A DNA stretch of 27,124 nucleotides from Alectoria sarmentosa (lineage: Eukaryota > Ascomycota > Lecanoromycetes > Lecanorales > Parmeliaceae). Positions 10,118 to 20,083 of the stretch are shown one piece after another. How positions within the stretch are numbered: position 1 is the stretch's first letter; each line of letters opens with the position of its first letter. The notes below the pieces were generated by a model. That model was given only the letters and a program-made list of their open reading frames with translations. It ran no database searches and was not told where the DNA came from. The position numbers and the translations under genes are program-made. The stretch spans positions 1 through 27,124 of the forward strand of contig WOGZ01000403.1 in assembly GCA_009733775.1 (NCBI GenBank), in the 5' to 3' direction.

Positions 10118-11773
10118 ATGTTTGAACCCCTTTCAGCATTGGCAGTCTTAGGCTTCGCAATGGGGACCTTGGGTTGTATTGTGAACACCATATCCAAAGT
10201 GGATGAGAAAGTCAAAGATATTCACGAGTGCAAAAGCCGCCTTCGCTCATTCAACTGGCAGCTGGAAGACGCGTATCTGGAGCTCAGAGTCTGGCATTCC
10301 ATTTGGATTGGCAAGAAGGCCTTTCCTAGGGACACTTACGTTCATTTTTGGGGCATTGAGGGACTGGATGACATCCAGTCGAGGGTTGGTGGTATTACCG
10401 AATTGTCAGATGAAATAAAGGTTTTGCTTCGTCGACCGGGGATCAACGAGACCGGAAAGTCTTTGTCGCACTCAGAACTGAAAGTCTGGCATGACCTGAT
10501 AGATCCCGATGTTGCGGAACTACCATCGTGGGGCTATTTAGACCACAGCAAAGCTCGCCTGGTGCACAAAATTGGGTTCACTCTCTTTCACAACGCTAGC
10601 CTTCTGGAAAAAATTGGTCGTCTGAAGAGCCACGTCGAGGGATTACGAGACTATGCACAAAAAACTTTCAGGCTAAAGCAGCAGACTGACCCGAACCAAA
10701 AAGTCACGCCACCAGAATTGCGCCACACTTCAGATCTAAAAATCTTTGTCGACCGGATTTCTACCTTTGCAAGCCTATTGTATCAGAGTCGGCTACCATC
10801 CTCCAGACTGGAATGGGCAATAGAATTGGGTCCCCCAGACGCTGGATACGCCCTTGATTTGTGGTCAGAGGTGGACAGAATGTACATTGATTTCATGGTG
10901 AGAGACACGGCTCTTGACGTGGAAACTAGAGCCAGCCGAGTCCGTATCAGTGTGGAGGAGAACCCTGTTAAGACGAGATTCATAGTACAGAGGGTTCACA
11001 ACGTTGTTCTTAGCCACGGAGAACATCTTCCTGATTTCCACAGACTCTTTAGTTTGCTCGAGAAGCCCGCTAGACGATCACGACCTTTGAGAAAAATGCT
11101 TACAGAAGGTGTGTTTTCTGGAAAAGATCGCAAAAGCTTCGAGGTGGAACGTGCCAACCTCATTTACGGACTTGGTCATTGGATGCTCCTGTTGTGGAAC
11201 ACGCCCTGGTCTCGGGATCTATGTACTTGCGGAATCCGCTGCACACTTCTAGCAGATACCCACACGCGTCACTCATTCTCGCCCAATCCCCAGAGATCTC
11301 ACAGGTATCCAGTGTGTCATCCTTCAAAGCTCGCAGAGAATCGATTCATACTTCTAGGCATCGCGTTGGCCGAGATCGCGCTTGCGCTTCCTATCAGTGT
11401 AATTCAGGAACAAGAGGACACTACATATGTCGTTGGCGAAGAGCGGGTCAGCCAGAAACGATTATTGGGCATGTTGAGGGAAAAATTCGGAAGAAATACT
11501 ATTACAAAGGCAATAAGCTACTGCCTCGATCTTCATACCGCGAACCTTGGAGATTCGCTTGCTTACCACTTTGACAAATATTGCGAAAATGTTGTTTCCC
11601 CGTAAGTCATTGTGCACGTGCCGAATCGCTTGCTTGCTGACTGGTAGATCAGGTTAAACACTTACTACAAAACTGTCAGCAAGCATTTCCAGACCTCGAG
11701 TGGGAAAGTACTGAGCGGTAGCAAAGATTTATCCCGCTATTACGACATGGACTACGATTCGGACCTCACGTAA
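10118..11773 (+). CDS. HeLo-like / DUF7580-type protein, candidate cell-death effector or its relative
   Basis: There are two exons, 10118-11601 and 11653-11773. The 51-nt intron (GTAAGT donor, CTGAC near the acceptor) joins in phase and gives 534 aa. Residues 4-26 are hydrophobic (PLSALAVLGFAMGTLGC), followed by a long helical region with R/K/E-rich helices. This is like HeLo-like N-termini of fungal prion-inhibition and cell-death proteins. The C-terminal part shows the signature I associate with DUF7580, a degenerate kinase-like fold: NLIYGLGHWMLLLWNTPW (about 348-365), FILLGIALAEIALALPI (about 408-425) and a terminal SPLNTYYKTV. No amyloid (HET-s-type or PP) motif was found. The TAA at 11771 is followed in frame by 27 open, highly acidic codons. 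The family call is good; the cell-death role is inference from the family and the neighbour. Confidence 0.75.
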
Positions 11774-11857
11774 AACACTGAGAATGGGAATGAGGAATCC
11801 TCTAGTTACAATGAGGATGAGGATGAGGCTTTCTCGAATGACGACGACGACGCTTGA
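11774..11857 (+). other. Acidic open stretch directly after the stop of the HeLo-like gene
   Basis: In the frame of the preceding gene, 27 sense codons follow the TAA at 11771-11773 and end at TGA (11855-11857). The stretch contains EDEDEAF and finishes with four Asp and an Ala, a typical acidic tail. It may be a former C-terminus cut off by a CAA-to-TAA change, a readthrough extension, or chance. Confidence 0.45.
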
Positions 11858-12834
11858 ATTGGGGACAAAGGCGTATGTGATTGGTGAAACTCAGCCTATG
11901 CACTAATTCTCCTTTTCAACATTTAGCAATGGTAGTAGAGTACCCAGCGCACTTGTATCTGAAAGCTTGCTATGATATTGGGGAAATAGGAGGGTTCACT
12001 GGGGACTATCGCACTCTGTGAATTTGTCAGTCGCAACGAAGGCTACCATGCAGTTCTGCGGCCGCGGGGCTACCTCGCTCCTGCTATGTTTTCAAATGGA
12101 AAGAAAAGGGAAAGAGACCTGCTAACGAAGGGTCTCTGCGGCATGAAGGGCGCAACTCCCTTTCTTGGCAGAGCATTCTCTTTGCTTCGACTTCGCGGAA
12201 AGCGCTTTACGAATCTTCAACCCTTCTTTCTTGAATCTCAAACCTACCCCTCCCCCATTTTCTCTTCCGAACGTCCTCTGTATTGGTATGCGTGCCAAGA
12301 TTTCTGTGGTTTCCTTTCTCCTTTCCGCAAGAAAGCTTTGGATTCACATGAGCGTGCCCGATATACAGCCCTTCATCCCTATCACTGGCATACCAGAATA
12401 AATCTTTCCTTGACGCTATATCGGGTATTCTAAGATATCACGGTCTCAATGAAGAGGGCTCCATACCCGAATCCGCCGCCAGACTCAATACTCATCTTTG
12501 GGTTCAGTCCACGTTGAGCTGTAGATCTCCCTTGTACGGTCGTTCTTGAAAATACTCCGCCGACAACCAGTCTCATTGAGAAGCAGCATCGTGCGTCCTA
12601 TATTTTATCCCGGCCCAGTCATTTCTGCCTGTTTTGAAGGCGCTACCCTCCTCTCCTCACCGTCACCGCTGCTGTCGCACTCGTAACCGCTCGTCCTACT
12701 TCGTGAGGTCTTTGTAGTAGAGGCTCTTTGCATTGTTCTCTGGCTGACTTGAAATTTCGAAATGGACGCCAGCAGCGGCAATAACTAACTACGGCCCCGT
12801 AGGTCCTGAGTGGACGCCGGCATCAGGAATGTTA
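11858..12834. other. Gene-free interval with unsupported short open frames
   Basis: It holds the likely 3' UTR of the HeLo-like gene. A 115-codon frame at 12086-12433 has an ATG, but no recognisable domain and no neighbouring support. The motif GGACGCC occurs twice near 12764 and 12812. I see no RNA gene or transposon. Confidence 0.4.
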
Positions 12835-12892
12835 ACCGTAGCAAAATACTAAGGCGCGGGGAGCTTACCGCGCCTTGGTGTTCTGCTACGGT
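12835..12892. repeat. 58-nt hairpin-forming inverted repeat
   Basis: The outer arms ACCGTAGCA (12835-12843) and TGCTACGGT (12884-12892) are perfect, as are the inner arms AAGGCGCGG (12851-12859) and CCGCGCCTT (12868-12876), with an 8-nt loop. The seven bases between the arms on each side also pair as RNA, with one mismatch and two G-U pairs. The whole is thus a nearly continuous 25-bp stem. It could be a small MITE-like element, a structured RNA or a small-RNA precursor. No target duplication was recognised. Confidence 0.7.
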
Positions 12893-13144
12893 CTTTGTCT
12901 GCTATATTCATCGAAGCTGTCTGCTCTCTTTGTTTCAAATGCCTCGTCTTTTTATATGCTAATACCTTTGATTTGTAGCGCTCACGTAAATGCTTCTTGT
13001 GCGGTAACTCTGATCATCCGTGTTTTGTCCGTCGTAGGGTGGGATTCAACGCAGGTGTAGCGCTACTCGGCGCTACGGCGCTGATCGTGCCCTACAAGGC
13101 CAAAGATGCGGCCGAAGAGGCCAAGAGACATGGGGCGGCGGACA

Positions 13145-13345
13145 CCGGTTCACTTGAAACGGAATCATCGAAACAGACTCATCATATCGAAACGGAGATA
13201 CTAAAAGGAAGTATCAAGCCTCATCAAAACGAAATCATCAAAACGAAACAACCAAAACAGAATACCCAAAACGGAACAATCAAAACACATCAAAACGGAC
13301 TCACCAAAACTGATCCACCAAAGCAGACCCATCAAACCCGAACTT
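13145..13345 (+). repeat. Degenerate 10-16-bp minisatellite (CAAAACGRA-type)
   Basis: Units such as ATCAAAACGAAATC recur about a dozen times with drift. The strand is A/C-rich and almost free of thymine runs. A 173-codon frame (12997-13518) runs through it, but starts without ATG and encodes only low-complexity K/T/Q/H- and then TP-rich peptide, so it is not called as a gene. Just upstream, near 12990-13030, a CxxCGNSDH stretch recalls a zinc knuckle but lacks the last cysteine spacing. Confidence 0.6.
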
Positions 13346-13424
13346 TAGTTTCAGCTCACCAGAACCCAACACCAGCAATCACTAGTATAATCCCGCGACT
13401 TACGACAACACCTCACTCTTCCCT

Positions 13425-13472
13425 TACTCCTACTCCTACTCCTACTCCTACTCCTACTCCCACTCCCACTCC
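13425..13472 (+). repeat. Hexanucleotide microsatellite (TACTCC)6(CACTCC)2
   Basis: Six exact TACTCC units are followed by two CACTCC units, all on the same C/A/T-biased strand as the minisatellite before it. Confidence 0.95.
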
Positions 13473-13516
13473 CAACCCCCGTTACAACCAAACGCCTCAA
13501 TCTTTCAATATTTTCT

Positions 13517-13532
13517 AAAAAAAAAAAAAAAA
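13517..13532 (+). repeat. Poly(A) tract, 16 A
   Basis: An uninterrupted run of 16 A ends the C/A-rich region. It could be a simple homopolymer or the tail of a retroposed sequence; no target duplication was seen. Confidence 0.8.
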
Positions 13533-13730
13533 GTACCAGCGCAATTCCACAAGCCATAACTCGCATGCAGCTCTTCCAACCAACCAGTCTGCGTATCGTA
13601 TCGCTAGATTTGGAAATGGTTATTTTCCCTCGCTTTTCAAGGTTGAAGTATTATAGGGATTAGTGGAAGGAAAAATTGAAGCGAGCGTACGGTAGATTAG
13701 GTAGGTAGGTATTTCAGGGATGAAGGCAAT

Positions 13731-13772
13731 AGAGTAGAGTAGAGTAGAGTAGAGTAGAGTAGAGTAGAGTAG
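13731..13772 (+). repeat. Pentanucleotide microsatellite (AGAGT)8
   Basis: Eight exact AGAGT units run from 13731 to 13770, followed by a partial unit. A TAGG(TAGG)n-like run lies just upstream near 13698-13711. Confidence 0.95.
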
Positions 13773-14589
13773 GTGGTGGCAGGTTGCTTTTAGATTTGTC
13801 TTGCAGATAGATACTTTGCTTCAGGATTGAGGTCTATTGACGTACGTAGGTGGGGTGGTTTTTGGTCTGCGGTTTTTGGGAATGTCTGTATGTTGTAGTG
13901 TCGATCGATCGATAGATTCTCTCCTGCTCTACTACTAATACGACAAATCAAAATTTTGAGTTTATATAAATACTGTGGTTTGGTGGTCTCCAAGGTGCGA
14001 GATTGATTCTGGGCTTCCGATCGGATATCGAGAAGTGGTTTTTTTTGCATCTGACAGACAGCAAATTTTAGCAATGAGAATATGTTGTAACCTATAAGAA
14101 TTGTTTTTTAGTGTAGTGATCAGTCTTTTTTGAAATCGATCTAGAAAATTTGCGAATGGAACTTTCTGTTTAAGGGGGGTTGCGGTGTTGCCCAAAGGAG
14201 AGATGAGATGCTGTGGATGTTCTGCCAAAGGGAAATGTTGCACGAGAGTCGGTCCAGGAAAAGGAGATGTTCTCAATCTCGGATCGCGTCTTCATGAGTA
14301 TTGTGCTGCAAAAAAAAAAAGGTATACGGAGACCTTGTCGCGGCTAGAGGGAGCAGCATTAAAGGCGGGATCCTTGCGGTAAGCGGGTGGTGTTCGGAGC
14401 AGGAACCCCCATGAGTAATGAATGAGCGGTCGCTTCTGTCAAGCGCAAATCCGACCGACTAAGCAAGTGTCATGCATGCCTCACGCTAAGTACAAAGCGG
14501 CTGCGTGCGATACGACTGTATTCTCCACTACGTGCTCGCGGGAGCAATATCTCTATGCGAAGATGAAACGCTAAACAAAAACACCGGCG
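13773..14589. other. Gene-free interval
   Basis: T-rich sequence at first, then mixed. A GATC(GATC) run is near 13904-13914 and an A10 run near 14311. Short open frames on both strands have no recognisable content. The end holds the expected 3' UTR of the DUF7872-type gene. Confidence 0.4.
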
Positions 14590-16282
14590 CTAACTCCGCT
14601 TCAGCTGTATATCATTCTGCGTCACCAGCGGCCCCAGATAGCTATACGGCACACAATAGACCGGCTGATCCATCACACTGTATGCGGAATGCGAATTGCA
14701 ATCACCAAAAAACGTATTCTGTCTCGGCGCCTCTAGAAACTCACACCCAGGACTCGTGCGATGCAGAGGATTGTCGCAGCTCATGTCCCACGTGAGGATT
14801 CTCAGTTGCGACAGACATCCCGTGTTAACGCCGGCAGAGTTGACCGTCACGTTGACAGGCTGTCCATAATTCCCATTCGCATTGCAAGCGTAGGCTCCAT
14901 CGAAGAGGAGTTCGCCGGTCGTGTAGTTGGTGAAGAGCGTCGTGAGTACGTCGCCGTAATTGCGGTTCATGTGGCTGAAATCATCGAGGCCAAAGGCGGA
15001 ATTGTAGCGCCCGCTGAACCACCATGCATCACAGACATTTTGCTCGTTGTAGCCTTGGCAGTCTGAGAAGTCATAGGCCGAGTTTGTTTTGGTGCCGTTG
15101 AAGGAGAGGGACTGGGGGTTGCTGTTGAGACCGATGACGCCGTAGACGTTGTTGCCCGTGAGGGCTTGCGATATTATGTAGGTATTGAAGGCGTAAAGGA
15201 GGTAGTTTGTTTGGTCCGGAAGAGATGGCGCTGAGGCGGAGAAGTTTCCCTGACTGGCGAAGGCGAGAAACATCGTGGTGTTCATCATGACGTCGACGAG
15301 AGTCTTATTCAGATTATCCTGTACCATTTGGATAATGGTGCCCATCTGGGTGGATAGATCGGCGATCTGTATCACCTGCGACGTTGCCGAGTCGATAGGG
15401 AAAACCCACCGCCCGATTTGGGGTACCACAAAGAGGGCATTTTCCCATATCTGAGCAAATGCCTGCCATCCGTCTGTGAAACCCTCAACTCTATCCGCGA
15501 GATATCCGAGACCAGGTACGAGGGAAAAAATACCTGTCAAGGTGATGAGAACATCGTCTAGGACAGTATTCGTACTGCTGAGAGGATCCAGCAGCTGTAC
15601 GATCTCGCCAACGTTATCAGATGCTGTGCTTGCCGCGTCACCAACCGCAGTCCACCAAGAGAGAAAGAATTGGTTGACCGCTGGATAATATGTCAGTACG
15701 AGCTTCCTAGCTGAAAATTGATTGGCGTAGTTGCTTACCATAGATATTGTAAGCAACATAGAATACCTTCGGCTCCTTCAGAACATTGTCGCCTTGCGGG
15801 GATGTGCATGTATCAATCTTGATTCCCGTGCAGTCCAGCCCCGGAAACCCTTCTTTTCTCAAGAAGCAAGATGCAAACGCTTCACCCGTGTAACACGCAT
15901 TGGAGTCCACCCAGTCTTCCACCCACTGGGTAAGCTTCAGTTCCGTCCAGCACTTATCATCTCTTCCTGTTGAAACATCCGTACAATTCACTTGGTCTGA
16001 TACTGTTGTCCCCGCAGCATTTGTTATAACCCCAGGATCCGGGTCTGTACCATTCCCTGCGCCTGCAGTACTGGTGGTGTTTTGAGTTTGCTGTCCTGGG
16101 GTTGATACACTATTGATGCTGCCTTGCTCTTGGGTGGTAGCGGGATGCCTTTTGCGTCGAGATGATGAATCTTTGAGAGGAAGGTCAGCAGATCGCTCTG
16201 GTAGCGCAACAAGTCCAGATACAGCAAAGACGTGTAAAGCCAAGCAGCCAGAAACTAAGATTGACAGATGGTATTGGAGCAT
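14590..16282 (-). CDS. Secreted DUF7872-type protein
   Basis: There are two exons, 16282-15739 and 15680-14590, with a 58-nt intron (GTAAGC donor, CTGAC branch-like motif, CCAG acceptor), giving 544 aa. The ATG at 16282 opens a signal peptide (about residues 1-24, hydrophobic LSILVSGCLALHVFAVSGL). Next come a basic RRKR at 42-45 that could be a Kex2 processing site, and an S/T/N-rich linker. The conserved part follows: CWTELKLTQWVEDWV, CYTGEAFASCFL, the splice-spanning NIYAVNQFFLSWW, ASQGNFSASAPSLPDQTN, GLDDFSHMNRNYGDVLTTLF and TGELLFDGAYAC, all features I recognise from fungal DUF7872 proteins. There are many paired cysteines and N-glycosylation sequons. Length is normal for the family. The molecular function of the family is not known to me; it acts outside the cell or at the wall. 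Confidence 0.88.
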
Positions 16283-17517
16283 CGCAAGAGCGACTTGAAG
16301 GCTTGAATCAAGCAGCGCAGAGCTCTTTTAGGAATTACATGAGGATGCAAAGCAGTGCAACAGTGGTGAACTTACAAATCACGCATCGCAGGGGTAGCAA
16401 GGGAGGAAGTAAATGTGATACACTCGAAGTGGATCACGATATTCCAAATTTACTGTCTGTAAGACATTTGAGTTGCGGTGTGGCAGGTTCTTTCAAGTAG
16501 AAACCATCATGACAAGCTTTCATTCGCCTGCATATGTCTGTAGTCATTCGTTATCCAGAACTCCGGGTATCGGTGATCACTTGGGACGGCCGAGGGATGT
16601 GTATCGGTATTACAACCTATTGGTTCATAATGTTGGTAGTCGTTGGGGTCCACCCTAGTGAGTTTGGCATCTACCGTGTTTGAAGAAGTGCAAGTAGATT
16701 TTGTGGGTTTCTTCGTTTCATCAATTGGCGCGTCAATGATGCAGTATGCGAAAAGCGGCTGATCAACGATGCAGGGTGCTTTGAAGCGCGATATATCCGT
16801 GGGGGTCTTGACAATCAATCACCTTAGGGTGATGCCACCACGTGTTGTCCGCTCTTTTATCGCCTCCTTCTAGAAAATTCCTTGTGGCGAAATTGCTTCA
16901 ATGAACTTGAAACATTTTGCGCGGATGGGAGCCGAAATATTCCGGCAAGTTGAAGACTCGGAGAATGGCGGTGACGACCTAGATTTAGAGGCGAGTCCCC
17001 CATTTTTATGCTCCGACAAGCGCGATAACCCCCACGGTAATCAAATTCTATCAGCGGGTCAGCTAGAGAGAAGTATCATGTCCACTGTCCTTGGTTCGAA
17101 GAGATGAAGAGATCTCGATTACCGGGATGACGAGATGGCTGCAGTATGCAACGATACCGGCTGCATACTAGGCTCTAGCTATGCAGTGAGACGAAGCGCT
17201 CGAGTCATGCATAAGTTTGCAACCAACTCGGAGCCCGAATTGAACAAGAAGCTATGTTCATGGAAAAAGGGGATGACCACAGGCCGACTAGTTCCGCCGA
17301 GTGAGAACCTTTTTCCTTATCTTGAGTGAGTTTCTGTTGTACTTTGCTGCTTGCGCCAGTACAGATGTTCTTGACTGTGGAGCGTGAAAGCTCAACAGGA
17401 AGAAGGAATTGCTGTGCCGCGAACATCGTAGTTCCCTTGCAGATTGGCGCTGCAACCAATCACCAAAGCCAAAGCTCCCGCCACTGTCTCTCTATGCTTA
17501 CTAGCCTTCCTATTGCT
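16283..17517. other. Gene-free interval
   Basis: It contains the upstream region of the DUF7872-type gene, then mixed sequence. A 103-codon frame on the minus strand (16507-16818) opens with TTG directly after a stop and matches nothing I know. Two shorter plus-strand frames (16901-17107, 17135-17329) are likewise unsupported. Confidence 0.4.
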
Positions 17518-17943
17518 TCAGTAACGACAAGCCATGCCTACACTGGAGGGCGTCAAGCCTGCCGTCTCCACAAAATCGAACTGCTTGTAGAGCTCGTTCG
17601 CCCGCCCGTCCGCAAATAATAGTGCAGTCCCACTCTTTGGTACATTCTTATCCATCCAGTCTTTCAACTCTTTCATGATCATTTTCCCAAGGCCCTTGCC
17701 TTGATGTGCCGGAAGAACAGCAATGTCGACAATCAGAAAGAAACAGCCGCCATCGCCTATCATACGGCCCATGCCGACGATGGTGTCGGGAGAGGATGAC
17801 TCGACGATTTGGACTGCAAAGAGGGTGTTCGCCAGTCCGACAGTCGCAGCTTGTAGGGTCTTTGGGGTGAGTCCAGTGAAGGCGCGTAGAGAAATATAGT
17901 TCTCAACGCTGGGTGTAGCATGAATTATGTTGTAGTCCCCCAT
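17518..17943 (-). CDS. GNAT-family N-acetyltransferase
   Basis: A single exon of 141 aa runs from ATG at 17943 to a stop at 17518. It transfers an acetyl group from acetyl-CoA to an amine. Motif A is plain: VDIAVLPAHQGKGLGKMIM, with the pyrophosphate-binding loop QGKGLG at 81-86 on the usual strand-loop-helix. It is followed by the motif B-like ELYKQFDFVETA, where F/Y residues line the acceptor site. Length fits small fungal GNATs that acetylate free amines, amino acids or drugs; the substrate cannot be read from sequence. The cytoplasm is the likely site (no signal peptide). Palindromes lie 87-211 bp upstream of the start. Confidence 0.92.
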   Translation of the reverse strand: MGDYNIIHATPSVENYISLRAFTGLTPKTLQAATVGLANTLFAVQIVESSSPDTIVGMGRMIGDGGCFFLIVDIAVLPAHQGKGLGKMIMKELKDWMDKNVPKSGTALLFADGRANELYKQFDFVETAGLTPSSVGMACRY

Positions 17944-18029
17944 GATGGCCGAGGCTCAAGCAGAGTCAGGCCTTTGTGGAAGACCTAGATAGGCTGCAAT
18001 AGGTCCTGGGCTGGGTTGTAGTTGGCTAG

Positions 18030-18052
18030 GTCAATGACAGCCTGTCATTGAC
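18030..18052. promoter_or_regulatory. 23-bp palindrome upstream of the GNAT gene
   Basis: GTCAATGACAG (18030-18040) and CTGTCATTGAC (18042-18052) are exact reverse complements separated by one base. It lies 87-109 bp before the GNAT start codon, a sensible place for a dimeric regulator site. The regulator is unknown; a foldback remnant is an alternative. Confidence 0.6.
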
Positions 18053-18115
18053 AGCATGGCAAGCCTTGACTCTTCTCGAAAGGTGTGAGTGGACGAAGAC
18101 TGCATGAGACGGTCT

Positions 18116-18153
18116 CTTAATGCGCACAGGTACACCCTGTTCGTGCGCTTAAG
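18116..18153. repeat. Imperfect inverted repeat
   Basis: CTTAATGCGCAC (18116-18127) pairs with GTGCGCTTAAG (18143-18153) except for one extra T, and AGG/CCT extend the stem inside. It is the second palindromic element upstream of the GNAT gene. Confidence 0.6.
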
Positions 18154-19804
18154 TAATGTTCAAGACGCAACTTCGTCTGGTGGTCAATGTCAACGACTCA
18201 ATTGCGCTTAAAGGATCGCCTAGCGCTTTTTTTATGCCAAGATCCTTAGTGTAGGGCTGTCATAAGAAAAATTCATCCGCCAAGGATAAGTACGAGTTGA
18301 CTGCTGCAGCTTTTTGTGATGATGCCTTCGTGCCATTTCTCATGCTACAAGCCATCTATTGAATACACACAACTTTGATACAAGCCTAAGCTAAGATGGC
18401 GATTTGCCACTCGAAATCAGCGCCCACAGTTTGGACAAACTCGCGTCTATGCCTCCCATAGGCTTGTGGTAAATCCCCAAAATCACGCAAAATAGAAAGG
18501 ATAGGGGGCAAGTTCTGAGCAGAAGTCATGAGATGGGGCGCTTGTGATAAATAGGTCGAGTCAATCCTGACATTAATCAATATTAATTTTTGTTTTGATC
18601 GAATTACTTCTGGAAAAACAATACACGCGGAAATTCTTGAATTTCGATAATCTCTGATCCGGATTTTGACGGTCGTTACCGTTCTGACTTTAGTTTCTTC
18701 TGACATTTTGCGTTCGTGCCTGTTGCAGGATAATTGAGAGTCTTTCTAAGCATGGATTTTGCTCTGTGCTCCCACAAGTACTCAGAGAGCGTCTAGCACG
18801 GGAATAAATGAGGCAATGAGGGACCGCTGTCTGGTCTGATGATAGTGGCCCTGTCACGCCAACGTCAATCACAAACATGGAAGACTCAAGCTTATCCGAA
18901 AGTAAGGATCTAGACAGGAAGAGTTATTGTACGGCTCCTGATAATCAGACGGGAAAAAGTTAAAGTCCGGCTGGTGCATGCGATTGATTCGAACTAATTC
19001 GTAGCGGACTATTAACATTTCTTTGGAGGCACAAGAACCTGTTTGACTACGCCAGCAAGATTGCGGGCATGTCGATAATTGTTTGATTGCTCATTATAAA
19101 CTCATCGTCATTTTGTTTAGTGTGAAAAATTCGCACCCCTGACTAATTTGCTTTTCTTCTCTTTATCAGGCTCTTGGTCGTACCGAGCGTTAGGATTTCC
19201 TCCCTGTATACTGCCGAAGAGCGGGCAGGATACAGTCTGCGGAGAGAACCTAGGAGTGCGAGTTTGGACGAGTAAATTCCGAGTCTTTAGTCCAGACGTG
19301 ACTGATCTTGCTTCTCTCATGTCATATCCGACCCGTGAATGGACCCTGACTCTATTGTATCTGCGCCCGCGACGATTTTCTACCAACTCTATGATTTATT
19401 CAAGCATGACTTCTCTGATGGACTGTGTGGATCTGAATTTCAAGTGCCGGAGATACGACATCGAGCTATCCTTCCAAAGGAGCTTAGTTTCCTCGTATAT
19501 CGTACATCGTGCACATGGACGTCACCGGAGCAATGTAGCTACACATGAACGTGATTGGGCCGTCCCAATGCCAGGCCCAGCAGCCATTAGAGGCCTAAAC
19601 AGGCATACTGTCGTGGCCGAGCGCTAGGAAAACTCCCATATCTATACGACATGACCTAGAGTATGTATGTAACTATGTACGGTGTGGTTGGGTGGGACAA
19701 AGAAATCTATATATGATTCTGAAAGAGAAAAATATTCGAATGAAGAGAAAAGAATGTGGGCAACAGGCCTATATTAGGCAAACGGACATGGGCCGGGGCT
19801 TACG
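18154..19804. other. Gene-free interval
   Basis: A 106-codon minus-strand frame with ATG (18706-18386) and a 159-codon plus-strand frame without ATG (19148-19627) are the longest candidates. Neither shows a domain, signal peptide or convincing partner exon. No RNA gene was recognised. Confidence 0.4.
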
Positions 19805-19930
19805 CATGGAATAGTGGCAATTGCAATGATCAACTGCCATGGTAGATCATCATGGCCTAGACCTACCCATGGAATAGTGGCAATTGCCATGATCAATTGC
19901 CATGGTAGATCATGATGATGATCTACTTAC
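19805..19930. repeat. Two 63-bp tandem units full of palindromes
   Basis: CATGGAATAGTGGCAATTGC begins at 19805 and again at 19868 (period 63). Each unit contains a GGCAATTGC core, ATGATCAA, TGCCATGGTAGATCAT. In the second unit TGGCAATTGCCA is a perfect palindrome. GTAGATCAT (19905-19913) and ATGATCTAC (19918-19926) form a 9-bp stem with a 4-base loop. It may be a foldback element remnant or a cluster of binding sites. Confidence 0.7.
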
Positions 19931-20083
19931 CCGCAATCCAACAGGCCGAATACAAGGAATACTAACCCACAGTCCCACTGTTTTGAGTGTTCGCGCATCT
20001 AATGTGCATGTACAGTAGCATTTCCCCTTCTTCCCAGGCGTGTGATCGAGAGCGAGGGTTTTCGCTACCGCCGCCCAACTGAC

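Noticed and set aside
12086..12433. 115-codon plus-strand frame
   Set aside because: It has an ATG but no domain, signal peptide or neighbouring exon; length is within chance for this base composition.
12997..13518. 173-codon plus-strand frame with a zinc-knuckle-like start
   Set aside because: No ATG, a stop directly upstream, final cysteine of CCHC missing at the right spacing, and the rest encoded by simple repeats.
16507..16818. 103-codon minus-strand frame with several cysteines as a small secreted protein
   Set aside because: TTG follows a stop directly, there is no signal peptide and no acceptable upstream exon.
18386..18706. 106-codon minus-strand frame with ATG
   Set aside because: Nothing recognisable in the peptide and no partner exon; kept only as a remark in the interval entry.
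19148..19627. 159-codon plus-strand frame
   Set aside because: Starts without ATG, several overlapping frames on both strands, no domain.
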